A stretch of 64,000 bases of DNA. Origin: Margaritifera margaritifera (lineage: Eukaryota > Mollusca > Bivalvia > Unionida > Margaritiferidae). The position numbers and the translations under genes are program-made. The DNA is taken from the NCBI GenBank assembly GCA_029931535.1, contig JAQPZY010000953.1, forward strand, positions 402,001 through 466,000. Reading direction: 5' to 3'. Positions 37,817 through 50,609 of this stretch are shown piece by piece (positions within the stretch are counted from its first letter, which is position 1; the number at the start of each line of letters is the position of its first letter). The notes under the pieces are model-generated. The model searched no databases. It was not told the DNA's origin and worked only from the letters and a program-made list of their open reading frames with translations.

Positions 37817-40026
37817 CTTGTAGTTGCGTTAACTCCTCTCTTTTTAAAAGATTTTGTATCTAACAATGATATTAATTTATATATCTATATCACACCGTAA
37901 GAACAAAAAGCATATCATCACCACTAACAGCGTAGTCAAATCACACTTTTGAATCTGAAACTTATTACTGAAATCTTGTCGAAATATTTTCAAATTTGAG
38001 TTATACTCTTTCTCTGCTAAAACGAATTTGTCAAATTATGTTTGTGTTGAATTTTAAACAGTGGAAACAGAGTGTGTACTAAATGTTATATTTGAACTTG
38101 ACCAACTGATATATCATGTACATCCGGTGATTTGATTCAACCTTGCAATACCTTCATTTGTCTTGTAGTTGCTGTACTGAAAAAAACAAGACATTTTATA
38201 CCAATATATTCATTTTAATCAACATTACTATTGTAAAAGATATAATATTCTTTAATCTTACTATACCAGGGCACCCAACGTGAAATTACTTCAACAATTT
38301 CATCATTCTTGTCTTCATTAGTTACATCCGTTCTTTTTTTTTGAGTAGTGACTGTTAGTAATAATAACTAACTGATTTGCTCCATTTTGTATTTGCAGTC
38401 ATGATTTGGTGGAATGATACTGTTAGTATAGATTAGGTAAAGTGTTATATTTATATTATTACTATTCTAATTAAATGCATTGTCATTAATTATAAATATT
38501 TTCTTTCAGATAAGAGTTTTTGTATTTCACTGTAGATGTAAAACATGCATACTGATTTTACTAACTCTGGTAAAATTTGATATGTTATATGCCAAAACAT
38601 AAGATATTCCGCATCCACTGCTCAGTAAATTTAATTCTGCCAAAATCTAATCTCACATTATGCTATGTACTTGTTATCATAATCAACTTAGTCAAATCGG
38701 AAAAAGTAGTTGTAAAAAAGAGTTTAATCGTTTGTATGTGAAATAATCTTTTTCAGTCCAGTACGTTGTATCTCTGTTAATATTTGTGCAATTTCTTTGT
38801 TAACTAGATTTTAAAGCTGGGTTTCAGGAGTAGGATAAGGTGTTGTAACTGTTTGTTTGTTTTTTTTTTTTTTTTTGGGGGGGATGAGGAGGTTTCTTTG
38901 TTGTTGTTGTAAAAGTTTAAAATCAATGATTTGACACAAGTCGTTATACTCTAATGCTTTTTAACTAAATTTTCTGATAGCGTTTCTATATTAAGTCGGC
39001 AAAATATAGGCTTAAAAAATCGTTTTTTTTATCTAAATATGATTATGTCTTATCTTTTTTCTTTATCGTGGTGTGCTTTATTTTGCTGGCTTTTTTTTTT
39101 TGTTTCTTTTTTTGTTTGTTTTTTTTTGTGTTTATTTTTCTTGTTCGTGATTTTGTTATGAGTGCTTTTTTGATGTTGGAAATCGCGATTATGTTGCCCT
39201 TGGTCATATATACTAATTGTATGCACTGTGGTTTGTTTCATGAAACATTTTAAAAACGAGAATTCCAGAATCTGGTTATTAATTTTATGTTTTCGAACTT
39301 TGAAAAGCAACTTGAATCTTTAGAGCATAGGAGCTTATGAGATCGGCTCAAAAGAAAGACTTAGAAGCTATATAAATGTATCTTGTTTGTTTTTTTGTTA
39401 TTTGTTTTTTAAATTTTAATTTTCAAACTGATTATTTTCTGTAGCTAAAATAGCATATCCCTACTGCTTGTGGCTATGGTTTCCAAATATTATCTGAAGT
39501 TTATATTTAAATTTATAGCACGTCCGTGTAAATATTATTCTACAAAAATAAAAACTATACATAGGCATGCAGAGGACAGGACAAAGTTATAATATCAATC
39601 GTGAAATCGCGTACTTAATGTATTAATAGTATTGTTCCAGAAGAGCTTCAAGGACAGATCACAGAAGCAGAATGTCTGTGGACTGCACTTGCTTGCTTGC
39701 AGTACGTTTAGGCAAGCTTTATAACCATACCACCGTTTATTTCCTGAACATGAACACTTAGAGTTTATGTATATAGTCAATCCCCTACGTACATATAGCA
39801 TTGTTACACTTTATACTCTAGTGTCGGCCTTAAATACCGTACACACCCTCATCACACAAGTATGTGAACATGTTTGACAACAGATATTCTAATACACACG
39901 ACATTCTTAGCAAATGTTTACGTCACGTCACAAGTCCGTTTTTCTTCCTCTTTTGCTTTGGAATAATTGGGCATTTATGATGTCTACATCCTCTTGTAAG
40001 GACAAACTCCAATTCAGATATCAAAC
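37817..40026. other. Unassigned AT-rich DNA
   Basis: T-rich tracts around 38855-38885 and 39090-39130; no gene or repeat family recognised. Confidence 0.45.
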
Positions 40027-40029
40027 TTG

Positions 40030-40066
<37 letters not shown>

Positions 40067-40086
40067 GAAGAAGAAGAAGAAGAAGA
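40027..40086. repeat. (AAT)n(AAG)n compound microsatellite
   Basis: About 13 AAT units followed by about 8 AAG units. Confidence 0.95.
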
Positions 40087-40734
40087 GTAATAGTACTATT
40101 ACTGTTATTAGTAGTATTATTATATATCAATAACGATAATAATATTAATATATTAATTATTATTATTACTATTTTTATTATTATTACCTCATTTTATCAG
40201 AAAGGAAAATTCATATGTTGTTCGTTGACAGATTATCGTAGTATTGAAATCTTTCGTGCAGTAAGTCAAAGCGCTCTGCCATCTTTGTTGCAACAACAAC
40301 TATCTGGTTCAGTTGAAATGTACGATTATCAACAGAAGTGCATGCGAAGGTCAGATTCAGATCAGAATTAGGAATTAGAATATCAGACTGAACAATTCAT
40401 CACATCTATCCATAAAGTTCATTTTCCTAATAACTATGATTTTAATACGATACATATTGAGTTCAAATATATTTTATTGCCAAGAAGATTACAAGTATGG
40501 ATACAGGGCAAAAGAATTGGAAACACGTTTTTCAATTTACAAGTTCCTCTCTGTTATCAACATAAATAATTAATTAACGATCATGCTGGCAAGAGTTCTG
40601 GAAAAGACAGGACAGATGACATACATACATATAATGAAATGAGATGGATGAAAGAAGGATAAGAGCGGAGGGATTGTGTTTGGTGTGGTCCGGTACGTAC
40701 CATTTTAAAGTATGAGCAGGCTTCGATATAACCG

Positions 40735-42656
40735 AATCGGGTACATTGCCTGTTGAAGAAGATATCAGTGATCACAAGGCCATATTTGTCAGCATAAAAC
40801 TAGATTATCCCAAAGATAATTCATTTAAACGAAATGTCAGGCTCGACAAAAAAGGCAATTATGAACTATTTAATAGATTAATTAGTAATCACACCTGGAA
40901 TGAATCCTTTAATTCATGTAAAGACTTAGAAGAAATGTTCGACATGTTTTATAATGTAATAAATCTGTATCGCAACAGAGCATTCCATCTCGGTTACAAT
41001 TAGACCAGGGGACTAAATATGGTTTAACTCAGATTTAAGACTTGAAATCAGATTAAGAGACAGACTGAGGAGAAAAGCATTAAACACTAAAATTTCTAAA
41101 GATTGGTTTTTAAATATATGTATATATTTATTTCTATGAAAATGATTTTCTTTACAAATATCAATTTGGTTTTAAACTTGGTCATTCAACCATCAGCTCA
41201 TAGACATATATCATACCATTTGCAATGCCATTGACTGAAGTGAAATTTTTAATGCATTATATTCTGTGACATATCCAAGGCCTTTGATAGAGTGTGGCAT
41301 AGGGGATTAATTCATAAATTGAAAAGCTATGGAATTTGTGGAAATCTATTGGCATGAATAGATGATTACTTAGCTAAAAAGACTCAAAGACGCATGGTAG
41401 GAAATGAATTCTCAAACCTTGGATAACTCACTGCAGGAGTACCGAAGAGATCAGTATTAGGTCCCGTTCTTTTTCTTGTATACATTAACGATGTAGCTGA
41501 AAGTTTAAAATCACTAATTATATTCTTTGCAGTCTATTGCTCTTTACGATGCATATCGACTGATCCACTTTTCATTCAAAGCGTATTTCACGGTGATCTT
41601 CAAAAAGTATCGGATCGGGCAAATCTTTGGCTTGTTAATTTTAATCCATCCAAAACATAGTGCGTCCTTTTTGCCAACAGGTAGCTGGAATACACACCAG
41701 ACCTTACATTTTCGGGTAAAAATATTCATTTTGTTACATCACATCGACATCTGGGAATTATTTTATCATCCAATGGCTCTTGGAGCAACCATATTGAATC
41801 TAAAATTCGTTCTGTATTTATGCGAATCGAACAACTGAGGAAGTTTAAATATGTGTTCTCAAAACATAATCTGAATAAAAGTTATTTAACGTGCATTAAC
41901 CCAATTCTGGAATATACATCTAAAATATGGTCTTCCTGTACTAACTCATATGCAAACAACTTGAAAAATTACAGTTTAAAGCAGCCAGAATAGTTTCCGG
42001 ACTACCAAAATTAGCTAGTAGAGAAGCACTTTACTTTGAATCTGGATGGACTACTCTCGCTAAAAGGTGAACGATAAAAAATCTCTGCAATTTTAATAAA
42101 ATTATCAACAACCAAGCTCCTGATTATACAACCTGTTTACCCCCACCTTGTTCACGAGGCACAATTCGTTATAATCTGAGAAACTCTAACAATATCATTC
42201 AATATCAATGTAGAACCTCTTTGTTCAATAAATTGAATATGCCAACACTTATCGACTCATGGAACGGTCTGCCACAATAACCTTCAAAAAAGAAATGACC
42301 GAGCGTAAAAGTTCTGCTCCAAGTTATTATGCATTTGGTAATAGGCAAGCTTCGGTGATATTAAGCCACACAAATGCAGTTCGCTGAATTATGATTTCTT
42401 TATGTGTAATCTTGTCGCCAATCCTTCCCTTTTCTGTGGATTCCCAATACAAAACGACCATCATTTTTATTTTGAATGCAGACTATTTAATAACGCAAGA
42501 AATGAGTTTTATCGCAGATTATCATTACTTAATATAAATATTGATACCGATACACATTTATTTGGCAAGGTATTTTACACAGCAGAAACAAACATTTTGT
42601 TACAAAAGGAAATGCAGAAATTGAGTATTAACACAAAAGGATTCAAAAACATATGA
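40735..42656 (+). pseudogene. Dead non-LTR retrotransposon (Jockey/CR1 group)
   Basis: Plus-strand remnants of one ORF2-type protein in order. The end of an apurinic-type endonuclease (ISDHKAIFV, ~40768) is followed by a linker to ~41105 and a deletion. RT pieces follow: YQFGFKLGHSTIS (~41160), CDISKAFDRVWHRGLIHKL (~41270), GVPKRSVLGPVLFLVYINDV (~41436-41495), DRANLWLVNFNPSKT, HLGIILSSNGSW. A C-terminal region with AARIVSGLPKL and a Cys/His stretch (FPIQNDHHFYFECRLF, ~42440) completes it. The RT catalytic FADD box expected after YINDV is replaced by unrelated sequence, and stops and shifts interrupt every part. It is 5' truncated. The RT motifs fit the Jockey/CR1 supergroup, and a finer assignment cannot be made by eye. 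Confidence 0.85.
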
Positions 42657-43626
42657 TTACTTTTTTACCATTATGACTGCGATACATATCGTATATTACC
42701 AGAAGTTAGCTGCGACCTTTAAGAAATATAAATTCTGTAATATTCTAAACCATTTGATATCGTGCCTCCTGTACAGTATGGAAGACACATACATAAGCAA
42801 AACAACAGTTTTACCTGAATATCCAATTTTCAGTTGAAATAGCGTTTTACAAATGAGATCGCTTTAATACATTCGTGAATATTTATTTTCTTTTTTTTTT
42901 TTTTTTTTTTAAGACGGTGTTTTATTCTTCGTTTGGAGTATCTTAAATTGTCTCGATTTGAGAAGCAAAATATACGAATTATTGCGTTGTAAAAAGTAAT
43001 GTCTAAAATCTTTTAAGATAATTCAATTAAAATGCTGAGCTTATCTTTGTTTGAAATAATATTTTGTTCACAGCATGCCGGCACAAATTTCTGGAAAATA
43101 AGAGCATTAGACTTGAAGAAGGAATATGCAATTAAAACAAACACCAAACGATGATAATAAATAAACTTATGTAGACTTTCAGAAACGATCATTTTTAAGA
43201 ACCAAACAAAATGTATATTTAATTTGCTGAGCGAAGAAGTTGTTCAATGTCCATTATGATATGAAAAAAAAAAAAAAACTTGACACCAATTTTTATTCTG
43301 TGGAAAATAATCTGATCTGGTGATTTTACAAGCAATGAGTGGTTTGACCTCTAGCTTGATCCCAACAACAAGCGTTTATAGAATTGGATTCTGCATAACT
43401 TGATAGGCAGAATAAAGACGGAAGTCCCTGCATTTACGTCCTCGGTAATGGTGTAGTTCAGTAAAGCAATTATGCCAAACAACTTAAGAGATAAAAACAG
43501 ATTGAAAAATATACAAACTGTATGCAAGTATTTGGAACATTTTTATGCAAATATATTAGCCCACTTCTTAGATAGTACTTCTCCAATTACAGGTACTTAC
43601 GGATACATTCCAGAACATAAGACACA

Positions 43627-43629
<3 letters not shown>
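42657..43629. other. Unassigned AT-rich DNA
   Basis: Poly(T) at 42892-42910 and poly(A) at 43265-43279. No gene recognised. Confidence 0.45.
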
Positions 43630-43630
<1 letters not shown>

Positions 43631-43706
<76 letters not shown>

Positions 43707-43713
43707 CATATAT
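43631..43713. repeat. (TA)n array left of second LTR element
   Basis: About 40 TA units with minor interruptions, abutting the 5' LTR at 43714. Confidence 0.95.
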
Positions 43714-44463
43714 TGTTATGTTTAATTAACTTATTATGTGTGTTTAACCTTGTCCGTGATAGTTAGTCGCACTTTAAAGTTCTGGTCAATTGGTAAACAT
43801 CTTAAAAACTGACCTTTGAGTTCAACGTCAGTCTTGTTGAGAATTATTCAAAACTAGTTTGGGGTTTTGACAAAAGAACGACGCATGTTCTCTTGCATTG
43901 TGGGTCATTAGATGACCAACGTTCTGTTATGAAATAGGTCATTTGAAAAGTGTATATAAGGACTTGATGAACGCATTATGATCATTCCTGTTTTAAATCC
44001 TGTATTAAAATCATTCCAGTTTTATATCAGTCCTAGAGAATTGGGTAATTATCAGTTTTGGGTTGTGCTGTAGACATAATTCAAAAGGAATTATTTATTT
44101 CAACATTCGTTGGAGTTACCATAATGTGCTCAATAACCTTTGGATTTATATATGACTTTTGGATATTTGTGCACATTCTCAAAGATATTCAGGATTGTAT
44201 CGTTGTGGTATACCAGGACATTCAAGACTATTCATTCATTCGGAATATTCATTGATTGGGAACATTTATTGATTCGGAATGTTCTATAATTTCTGACTTG
44301 TGTTTATGAAATTTAGGATAATTTGTAATTTAATTCACAAATTGTAAGTGCCTTTTTGAATTTTCTTTTTAATTACAGAGAAATAAATTGTTTGTTGATT
44401 TTACATACATTGTTGGTTTCAGTTTCTTTCTGTTACATTATTTTAAGACCTAGAGTCGTAACA
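43714..44463 (+). repeat. 5' LTR of decayed element
   Basis: Begins TGTTATGTTTAATTAAC and ends AGAGTCGTAACA. TATA box TATATAAG at 43953-43960. Confidence 0.93.
43953..43960 (+). promoter_or_regulatory. LTR TATA box
   Basis: TATATAAG, also kept in the 3' LTR near 47950. Confidence 0.5.
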
Positions 44464-44468
44464 TAAAT

Positions 44469-44486
44469 TGGGGCCTTGTCTGCGAT
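44469..44486 (+). promoter_or_regulatory. Degenerate tRNA-Pro primer-binding site
   Basis: TGGGGCCTTGTCTGCGAT, 5 nt after the 5' LTR. It matches 14 of 18 positions of the site in the element at 26472-26489. Confidence 0.75.
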
Positions 44487-44599
44487 GTGCATTTCTTTAA
44501 ATTACAATTCAAATTGACTTTGTTTCGGAATTTTCATTGTCCCTGGTAAGATTTGTATTTCACCCATTTGCGAAATCTTTAGTGAAACCAGATGCATTC

Positions 44600-45790
44600 A
44601 CAATATGATCTAAGGTTATGAACTTTGTTTCAAGTCCTACCCAGGAAGGGTTAGAGTCTACGACTCACTTCCGAATTTCAACACGGCACAACTTTTAGAA
44701 ATGAAACATCTGATAAGTCTGATCAAAAATCCTTATCTCTTCATACGTGCACTTACTGTAAAAAGAAAGGGCCCGTTATTTCAGATTGCTACAGTATGAA
44801 AAATAAGCAACAGAATAAAAACTGAGCTATTCCAAATGCTCGTTTCACAGAGGTCCAGGTCTCATTCTTGTATTGAAAGCAATACATTTGTTGAGTCAAA
44901 CAAACCCCAACATTCCAGCGTTTTATGAACATGATAACATCCGGTCTAGATAATTGTAACACGTACATCGATGACGTCATGATCTGCAACGACACCTTGG
45001 AAGATCACTTGGAAACCATTCGGGAATTCTTCGATCGACTCAGTGATTCAACAAAAGTCTGACAATATTTTGGAGGCTTATGAACCATTCATGTCAGAAG
45101 GTTCTATATCGCTTATTGGTGCCTCTGCCAAACCTATCCATATTACAATATTAAGAGTTTTCTTATTATCGGGTACTGTGCCTTTGTATGAAAAGTCTTC
45201 TTCTCGTGAAAATGTACTTATTCAGGGAGTAGAGAGCGGTGTTTTAAATGTTACTCTCCATTGTGTCAAGTTGACATAAAACTTAGCTTCCGGACCCGTG
45301 ACTGTTAGGGCAGTGACTTCTCTTACTGTCGAAGGTATCCATTTATTGCTAGCCAATGACCTAGTTGGAGATAAGTTTGTGGTTAATCCACTTGTAACTG
45401 TCAAGCCTTGTTTGGATCAAAGAGTTGATCCTATTGAGATTGAAATCACTGATTTGAATCCTGCTTGTGCAGTTACCAGTGCTACGGCAAAAAGAGTTCT
45501 TGACAATCATGTTAATCAGGAAAGTATTCCTTTAGCTGACACATTTATTGGTCTGTCTTTGATGAGGTCACTTTTTTCATGGTATTGATCAGCCAATATG
45601 TATTGATCGCAGTGATCCTCTTTTTACTACTCATTATCTCTATTCTAATCCTGGTGACAGAAGATAATCACTCATTTTCGAACGTTAACAATATCATGAG
45701 ATCTCATGTTTGTTTCAGGGGGCTATTAGCGAAACTGAAACCACAAAAGTTCCATTTTGTTACTTTACGAGAAATGTGGTCTTGATGAGA
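44600..45790 (+). pseudogene. gag-pro: Gag and protease remnant with inserted RT fragment
   Basis: A short Gag start (FVSSPTQEGLES near 44630) jumps directly to the zinc-knuckle region, so the coiled coil and SCAN-like region are deleted. The knuckle reads CTYCKKKGPVISDC: its essential His is Pro. From about 44905 to 45050 the reading is broken by a ~140-bp piece of RT sequence (with the YIDD box) matching 47360-47500. The protease region resumes (ILEAYEPFMSEGSISLIG), but the segment equivalent to DTGASQS is missing (ILR joins directly to VFLLSG). Downstream frames to 45790 correspond to the region before integrase. Confidence 0.85.
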
Positions 45791-45829
45791 AACTGGAGAT
45801 CATCTGAGGTTCCCGCTGCTGACGAGTGG

Positions 45830-46420
45830 TCAGTGAGCTATCAAATTGTCGTTCCGAGGTCATACCGACAGAAATTCGTGGTCTAGCCTATGAAACTCCC
45901 TTGGCTGGTCATTTAGGAGTCAATAAGACTTATCACAAAATCTGAAATAAATTTTATTGGCCGAAACTTAAGAGTGATGTTTCTAAATACTGAAGATCTT
46001 GTCACACTTGTCAAACGGTAGAAAAACCCATACATAAGATACCTATGGCTCATCTGCAGCCTAGTCCTGCATTTGACGAACCATTTAGTATAATAATGGT
46101 AGACTCTGTCAGGCAACCAATACTTGTTGACCATCATGTGTGCGTCTTCAAGATTTCCAGAGGCAATGCCTTTGAGAAATATTAAAACTAAAAGATTTCA
46201 TTAAACTTTGAAGAATATGATTCGGTCATATTGCTTTGATGCAGGAAAGGATTGGGATGATGGTATTTATTTGCTGTCGTTTGCTGTTAGGGAATCAGTT
46301 CAGGAATCTTTGGGTTTTAGTCCTTTTGAACTGGTGTTTGGTCATACTGTCCGTGGACCATTGAAGTTATTGAAAGAGGAACTTCTTTCAAATGAAGATT
46401 CAAGGCTTAATCTTCTTGGC
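45830..46420 (+). pseudogene. pol: Integrase remnant
   Basis: The zinc-binding part is still readable in pieces (YETPLAGHLG near 45890, then TCHTCQ with stops). The core has MVD (first Asp) followed by a frame break. Sequence then jumps from the NIKTK region to HQTLKNMIRSY, deleting the second Asp and the Glu of the DDE triad. The frame from 46208 (KNMIRSYCFDAGKDWDDG, FGHTVRGPLKLLKEE) matches the other element well. Confidence 0.85.
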
Positions 46421-46444
46421 TAGGTCTCTGATTTCAAATATAAG

Positions 46445-47660
46445 TTGCCAGTGTCTTGTGAAGTAGCAAGAAGTAATTTTCACTCTACTCAGTCAAAAAT
46501 GAAATTAAGGTATGACCAAAATACACAGGAAAGGAGTTTTCAGCCTGGTGATAAAGTTCTGACTCTCTTACCCTTACCTCAAAATCCTCTTCGGGCTAAA
46601 TTTTATGGTCCTTATACCTTTGAAAAGAAAGTAAATGATTTAATTTATATCATTAACACTCCTGGAAGGCTGAAACAAAAACAACTTTGTAAAATTAATA
46701 TATTAAAGGAGTATTTTGCCAGAGATAGCACAGATATTTGTCTAATCAATTTAGTTGTACCTGTCCCACACAGTGAGAATGTAAGCGATGGAATACAATC
46801 TGACTGCAGTGACTTTGGTTTAACAGAACTTCGGAATTCGGAAACATTGAAAACTCTGGACCAGAAATGTTCATATCTACAACAACAGGAAAAAATTGAA
46901 CTAAAACAGCTATTACATGAGTATGAGCACTTGTTTCCTGATGTTCCAACACGAACAAATAAGATCTATCATGACGTTCATATAGTGGATTTTACGGCTG
47001 TGAAACAGCATCTTTACAGGAACATTTGAAATATAAAATTCAATATTTCCTGGAGAATGATTTCATAGAATTAAATACAAGTGACTGGAATTCACCATGT
47101 AGTCTTGTGCCTAAACCAAAACATTCTGCATGTGTACTGACTATAGAAAAGTCAACAGTGTCACCAAAACGGATTCATTTCCAATGCCAAGAATAAATGA
47201 TTGCATCGAAAAAATTGAAATGCAAAATAGGTCACCAAGTTTGACCTCTTAAAAGGATTCTGGCAAATTCCACTCACGGAAAGGGCAGAAGTTTCAGCAT
47301 TTGCAACTCTAGAAGGGCTTTATCAATATAAAGTGATGCCTTTTGGTATCAAAAATTTTCCGTCAACATTCCATTATGAACATGATAACATCCGGTCTAG
47401 ATAATTGTAACGCGTACATCGATGACGTCATCATCTGCAACGACACATTGGAAGATCACTTGGAAACCATTCGGGAATTCTTCGATCGACTCAGTGATTC
47501 AAGTCTGACGATTAATTTATGCAAATGTGAGTTTTGCCACGCTTATATCACATTTTTAGGACATATTGTGGGACAAGGTAAAGTGAAACCTATTGAAGCT
47601 AAGGTTAAGGCTATCTCTGAATTCGCAGGGCCTGGTAGTAAAAGAACTGGTGTACTCTGA
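46445..47660 (+). pseudogene. pol: Integrase C-terminus and RT remnant
   Basis: Codons from 46445 keep the GPY-type region (FQPGDKVLTLLP, GPYTFEKKVNDLIY) and the linker (TNKIYHDVHIVDF). RT starts with several stops and shifts (47040-47340: VTKFDLLKGFWQIPL region). From 47343 it is open again with NAYIDDVIICND containing the intact YIDD box and the thumb start FLGHIVGQGKV. It stops at 47658-47660. The remaining RT and all of RNase H are deleted, so only ~150 bp separate RT from the 3' LTR. Confidence 0.87.
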
Positions 47661-47799
47661 AGTATATAGAAGAACTATATTGCTTTAATTTGTTAAATTT
47701 ATAAGACATTTTGCTATGTAATTTTGTTTGTATAGTATCATATGCATATTTGACAAGTATGTAAAAGAAATCTTTATTGCATAAATCTTTCTTTTATAT

Positions 47800-47808
47800 G
47801 AGGGAAGG
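47800..47808 (+). promoter_or_regulatory. Polypurine tract
   Basis: GAGGGAAGG directly before the 3' LTR. Confidence 0.75.
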
Positions 47809-48420
47809 TGTTATGTATAATTAACCTATTATTGACAATTATTCAAAACTAGTTTGGGGTTTTGACACAAGAACGATGCATGTTCTCTTGCATTGTGGGT
47901 CATTAGATGACCCACGTCCTGTTATGAGATAGGTCATTTGAAAAGTCTATATAAGGACTTGATGAACGTTTTAAATCCTGTATTAATATCATTCCTGTTT
48001 TAAAATCAGTCCTTGGGAATCTGGTAATTATCAGAGTTTTGAGTTGTGCTGTAGACATAATTCAAAAGGAATTATTTATTTTAACATTCATTGGAGTTAC
48101 CATAAGGTGCTCAAAAACCTTTGGATTTATATATATGACTTTTGGATCTTTGTGGACATTCTCAAAGATATTCTGGATTGTATCGGTGATGTATATCAGG
48201 ACATTCAAGACTATTCATGCATTCTGGACATTCATTGATTGGGAACATTTGTTGATTCGGACCATTCTATAAGTTCTGACTTGTGTTTAGGACGTTTACA
48301 AATTGTTGATGCCTTTTTGAATTTTCCGTTTAATTACAGAGAAATAAATTGTTTGTTTATTTTACATATATTGTTGGTTTCACTTGCTTTCTGTTACATT
48401 ATATTAAGACCTAGGGTGGT

Positions 48421-48424
<4 letters not shown>
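47809..48424 (+). repeat. 3' LTR of decayed element, internally deleted
   Basis: Aligns with the 5' LTR but lacks about 105 bp near its start (after TTAACCTATTA) plus smaller deletions. It ends GGTGGTAACA rather than AGTCGTAACA. Confidence 0.92.

Positions 48425-48488
<64 letters not shown>
48425..48488. repeat. (TA)n array right of second LTR element
   Basis: About 32 TA units directly abutting the 3' LTR. Confidence 0.95.
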
Positions 48489-48491
<3 letters not shown>

Positions 48492-49731
48492 GGTGGGAAT
48501 ACTTTTGCTTGCCTTTTTTCCTCAAAGAATTCATATTTGAAATATTGTCTAGTAATAGACGTTTTATGATGTTTCATGAAAAGAAATGCAAAAACAAAAT
48601 ATGTCAATTTTCTCCGTTATTCAAAATGAGATTATATTTCTTTTTAATGTTTGTAGTTATGCTAGTTTTTATAATGTGTAAAACTATTAATGTGTCATTT
48701 AACTCAGTAATGAAGATCAGTTTACCCTTCTGAATCCAAAGAATATTATACTTTGAAACACCCGAGGATCGTCTTGAATAACATATTGAATAGCTTTTTC
48801 CCATGCCAAGTCTATAAGAAGGACACGTTGTTTTGTTTACTGTCTTATTCTTTGTTTTTCTTTCTTTTTTACGTTGAAAAGGTCAAGGTTCAATTGATTT
48901 TCATTTAATGTGCAAAAATACTGGGTCTAAAAGTATACCGCGAAGACAAAATCTTTCACTTAAACAAAAAACGTTTTCTTTGATGAGTCAAATAGTTTTG
49001 TTTCCAAACATAGAAAATGAAAACATTTAACTATTACTCTATTGGAAACCGGTAGAGTAAGTTCGCAAATACTACCAGGAGGAGATTTCTGACCAAAACC
49101 AAAGCTAGATCGCGTGAACTGTTCCGTCTCTTTAATATCGCCCTACTTGCTCGTATCTCTTTGAAAATCAGAAGCTGCACAAAGGCTATAAGAAAAAGGA
49201 ATATGTTGAAAGTACAGGCTTGTTGTTTGTGAGAGGAAGAGCTAAATAAACTCTTGTTCTAGGGTAGAATTTCCCTTTAAAGTACATATTCAGTCACAGT
49301 ATTAGCACTGATAGTTCAATGGCAATCAATCAAGCAAGACAGGACAGTGCTATACACACTCAGGTGTAAATCGCACTTGTCCAAGAGGGAATTTAACCAG
49401 TAAAATCGCGTCTAATGTAATCTGAAGATGGACATTTCGCTTGATAGTGACGATGAAACTCCAGTCGAAAGTAACTAAAATCACGAAGAAGATGGACGCT
49501 TTGCTTGATATTGCCGATAAACTCCTACTACTGTGCAATATCCACTGTTTCGCCATCATTCATTGTTCGAGAAAAATGTTTACCGACAATGGGTATCATC
49601 AACAGTTATAATGAACAAGCATATCATCATTCGATTGTCTGCAACTGTCAAATTTGTTACAAACATTCCAGTGCCCATTTTCACATGCATCCCTTCCTTC
49701 AATTTACAGTATATGAAACAGACAAGATTAC
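48489..49731. other. Unassigned DNA
   Basis: A diverged two-copy ~65-bp repeat (GAAGATGGAC...CTTGATA) lies at about 49424-49520. The minus strand may hold further exons of the LRR pseudogene, but none could be supported. Confidence 0.4.
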
Positions 49732-50528
49732 CTGCCGGTGATCAAAGCACTATAATATATAGTAGTACTCGCAAAATTACATTCCTCATCAGGTCTTTTT
49801 TCATCTTTTTGTGGAAGATAATTTACTCCGACTACACTGCTCAGTTTCAAACGACATAATTGAAATATGTATGTTTCTAAATCATGGAGAGATATCAGTC
49901 AACGTAATATTTCACTCTCAAATGCCTGTATTTCGTTGCAACTTATGAAGAGAGTTTCTAGCTTCTTACGTCCATCAAAGGCATGATTTTCATCTGATGG
50001 ATTTTTATTGAACCTTATGTCAATCTTCTTCAATTTATTTAAACCTTCAAATTGTGCGTTTTCCAAGTATGAAATCAGTAAATATGTGATGGTGATTTCC
50101 TCGATGTTTTATAAATGTCGAAAACCGCATGTTTCTGTCCTCTTTAGATATCGTTTATCAAACAGTAACAATTCTCTAGTCCTTTTCAAACTCTTGAAAT
50201 TTTTTTTATGAAGGACAGACAGATTCTTCATATACTCAAGTTTCCCATGCTGTTTCTCTTCGTTCCCAATGTCCGGATAAATTAACGAGAAGCGCCATCG
50301 GTAGTATAGAAGATACAGTTATGTTTCTGATCGTCGGGTTGTTGAAGAATATGTTTTGTATTGACTCTGCTGATATCAAAGCAATTTATGTAGCATTCAT
50401 GCAACCATCTTAGCAATCCACGATTTCCCTTAACAAAATTCATGTGCCAGAATAAACTTGAGACGAAGGAAGACAAATATTAATTTTATTACATCGAAAA
50501 TAACCAGGTCAGTCTCTTCCGAAGGTGC
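49732..50528 (-). pseudogene. Leucine-rich-repeat exon, decayed
   Basis: Read on the minus strand, the stretch lies between an acceptor (TTAATTTCCAG before 50528) and a donor (GTAATC at 49731). Joined to the preceding exon in phase 1 it starts with Cys (CTFGRD), then meets a stop. Further on, leucine-rich repeats are clear in one frame: FEGLNKLKKIDIRFNKN, then AFDGRKKLETLFISCNEIQA, which fit LxxLxLxxNxI. An upstream piece reads KLEYMKNLSVLHKKNFKSLK. The LRR frame is broken by TAA (50109-50111) and TGA (49899-49901), and the N-terminal part needs frame changes. LRR ectodomains are typical of Toll-like and other recognition receptors. No membrane or TIR segment is seen, so the class is open. 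Confidence 0.5.
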
Positions 50529-50609
50529 CTGGAAATTAACATGGAGTTATATAAATAAGTAAAGTTGGCGTATATAAATAAATGGGGAATGTTGTAATCG
50601 ATTACTTAC

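Larger units (their letters stand above)
43714..48424 (+). mobile_element. Decayed Gmr1-like LTR retrotransposon
   Basis: A 4.7-kb plus-strand element, related to the one at 20.7-27.2 kb at protein and LTR-end level but older. It has a 750-bp 5' LTR, a degenerate tRNA-Pro primer site, remnants of Gag, protease, integrase and RT in the same INT-before-RT order, a GAGGGAAGG polypurine tract and a 616-bp 3' LTR. Large deletions remove most of Gag, the protease active site, two integrase catalytic residues and the whole RNase H. It is flanked by (TA)n on both sides. Confidence 0.9.
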
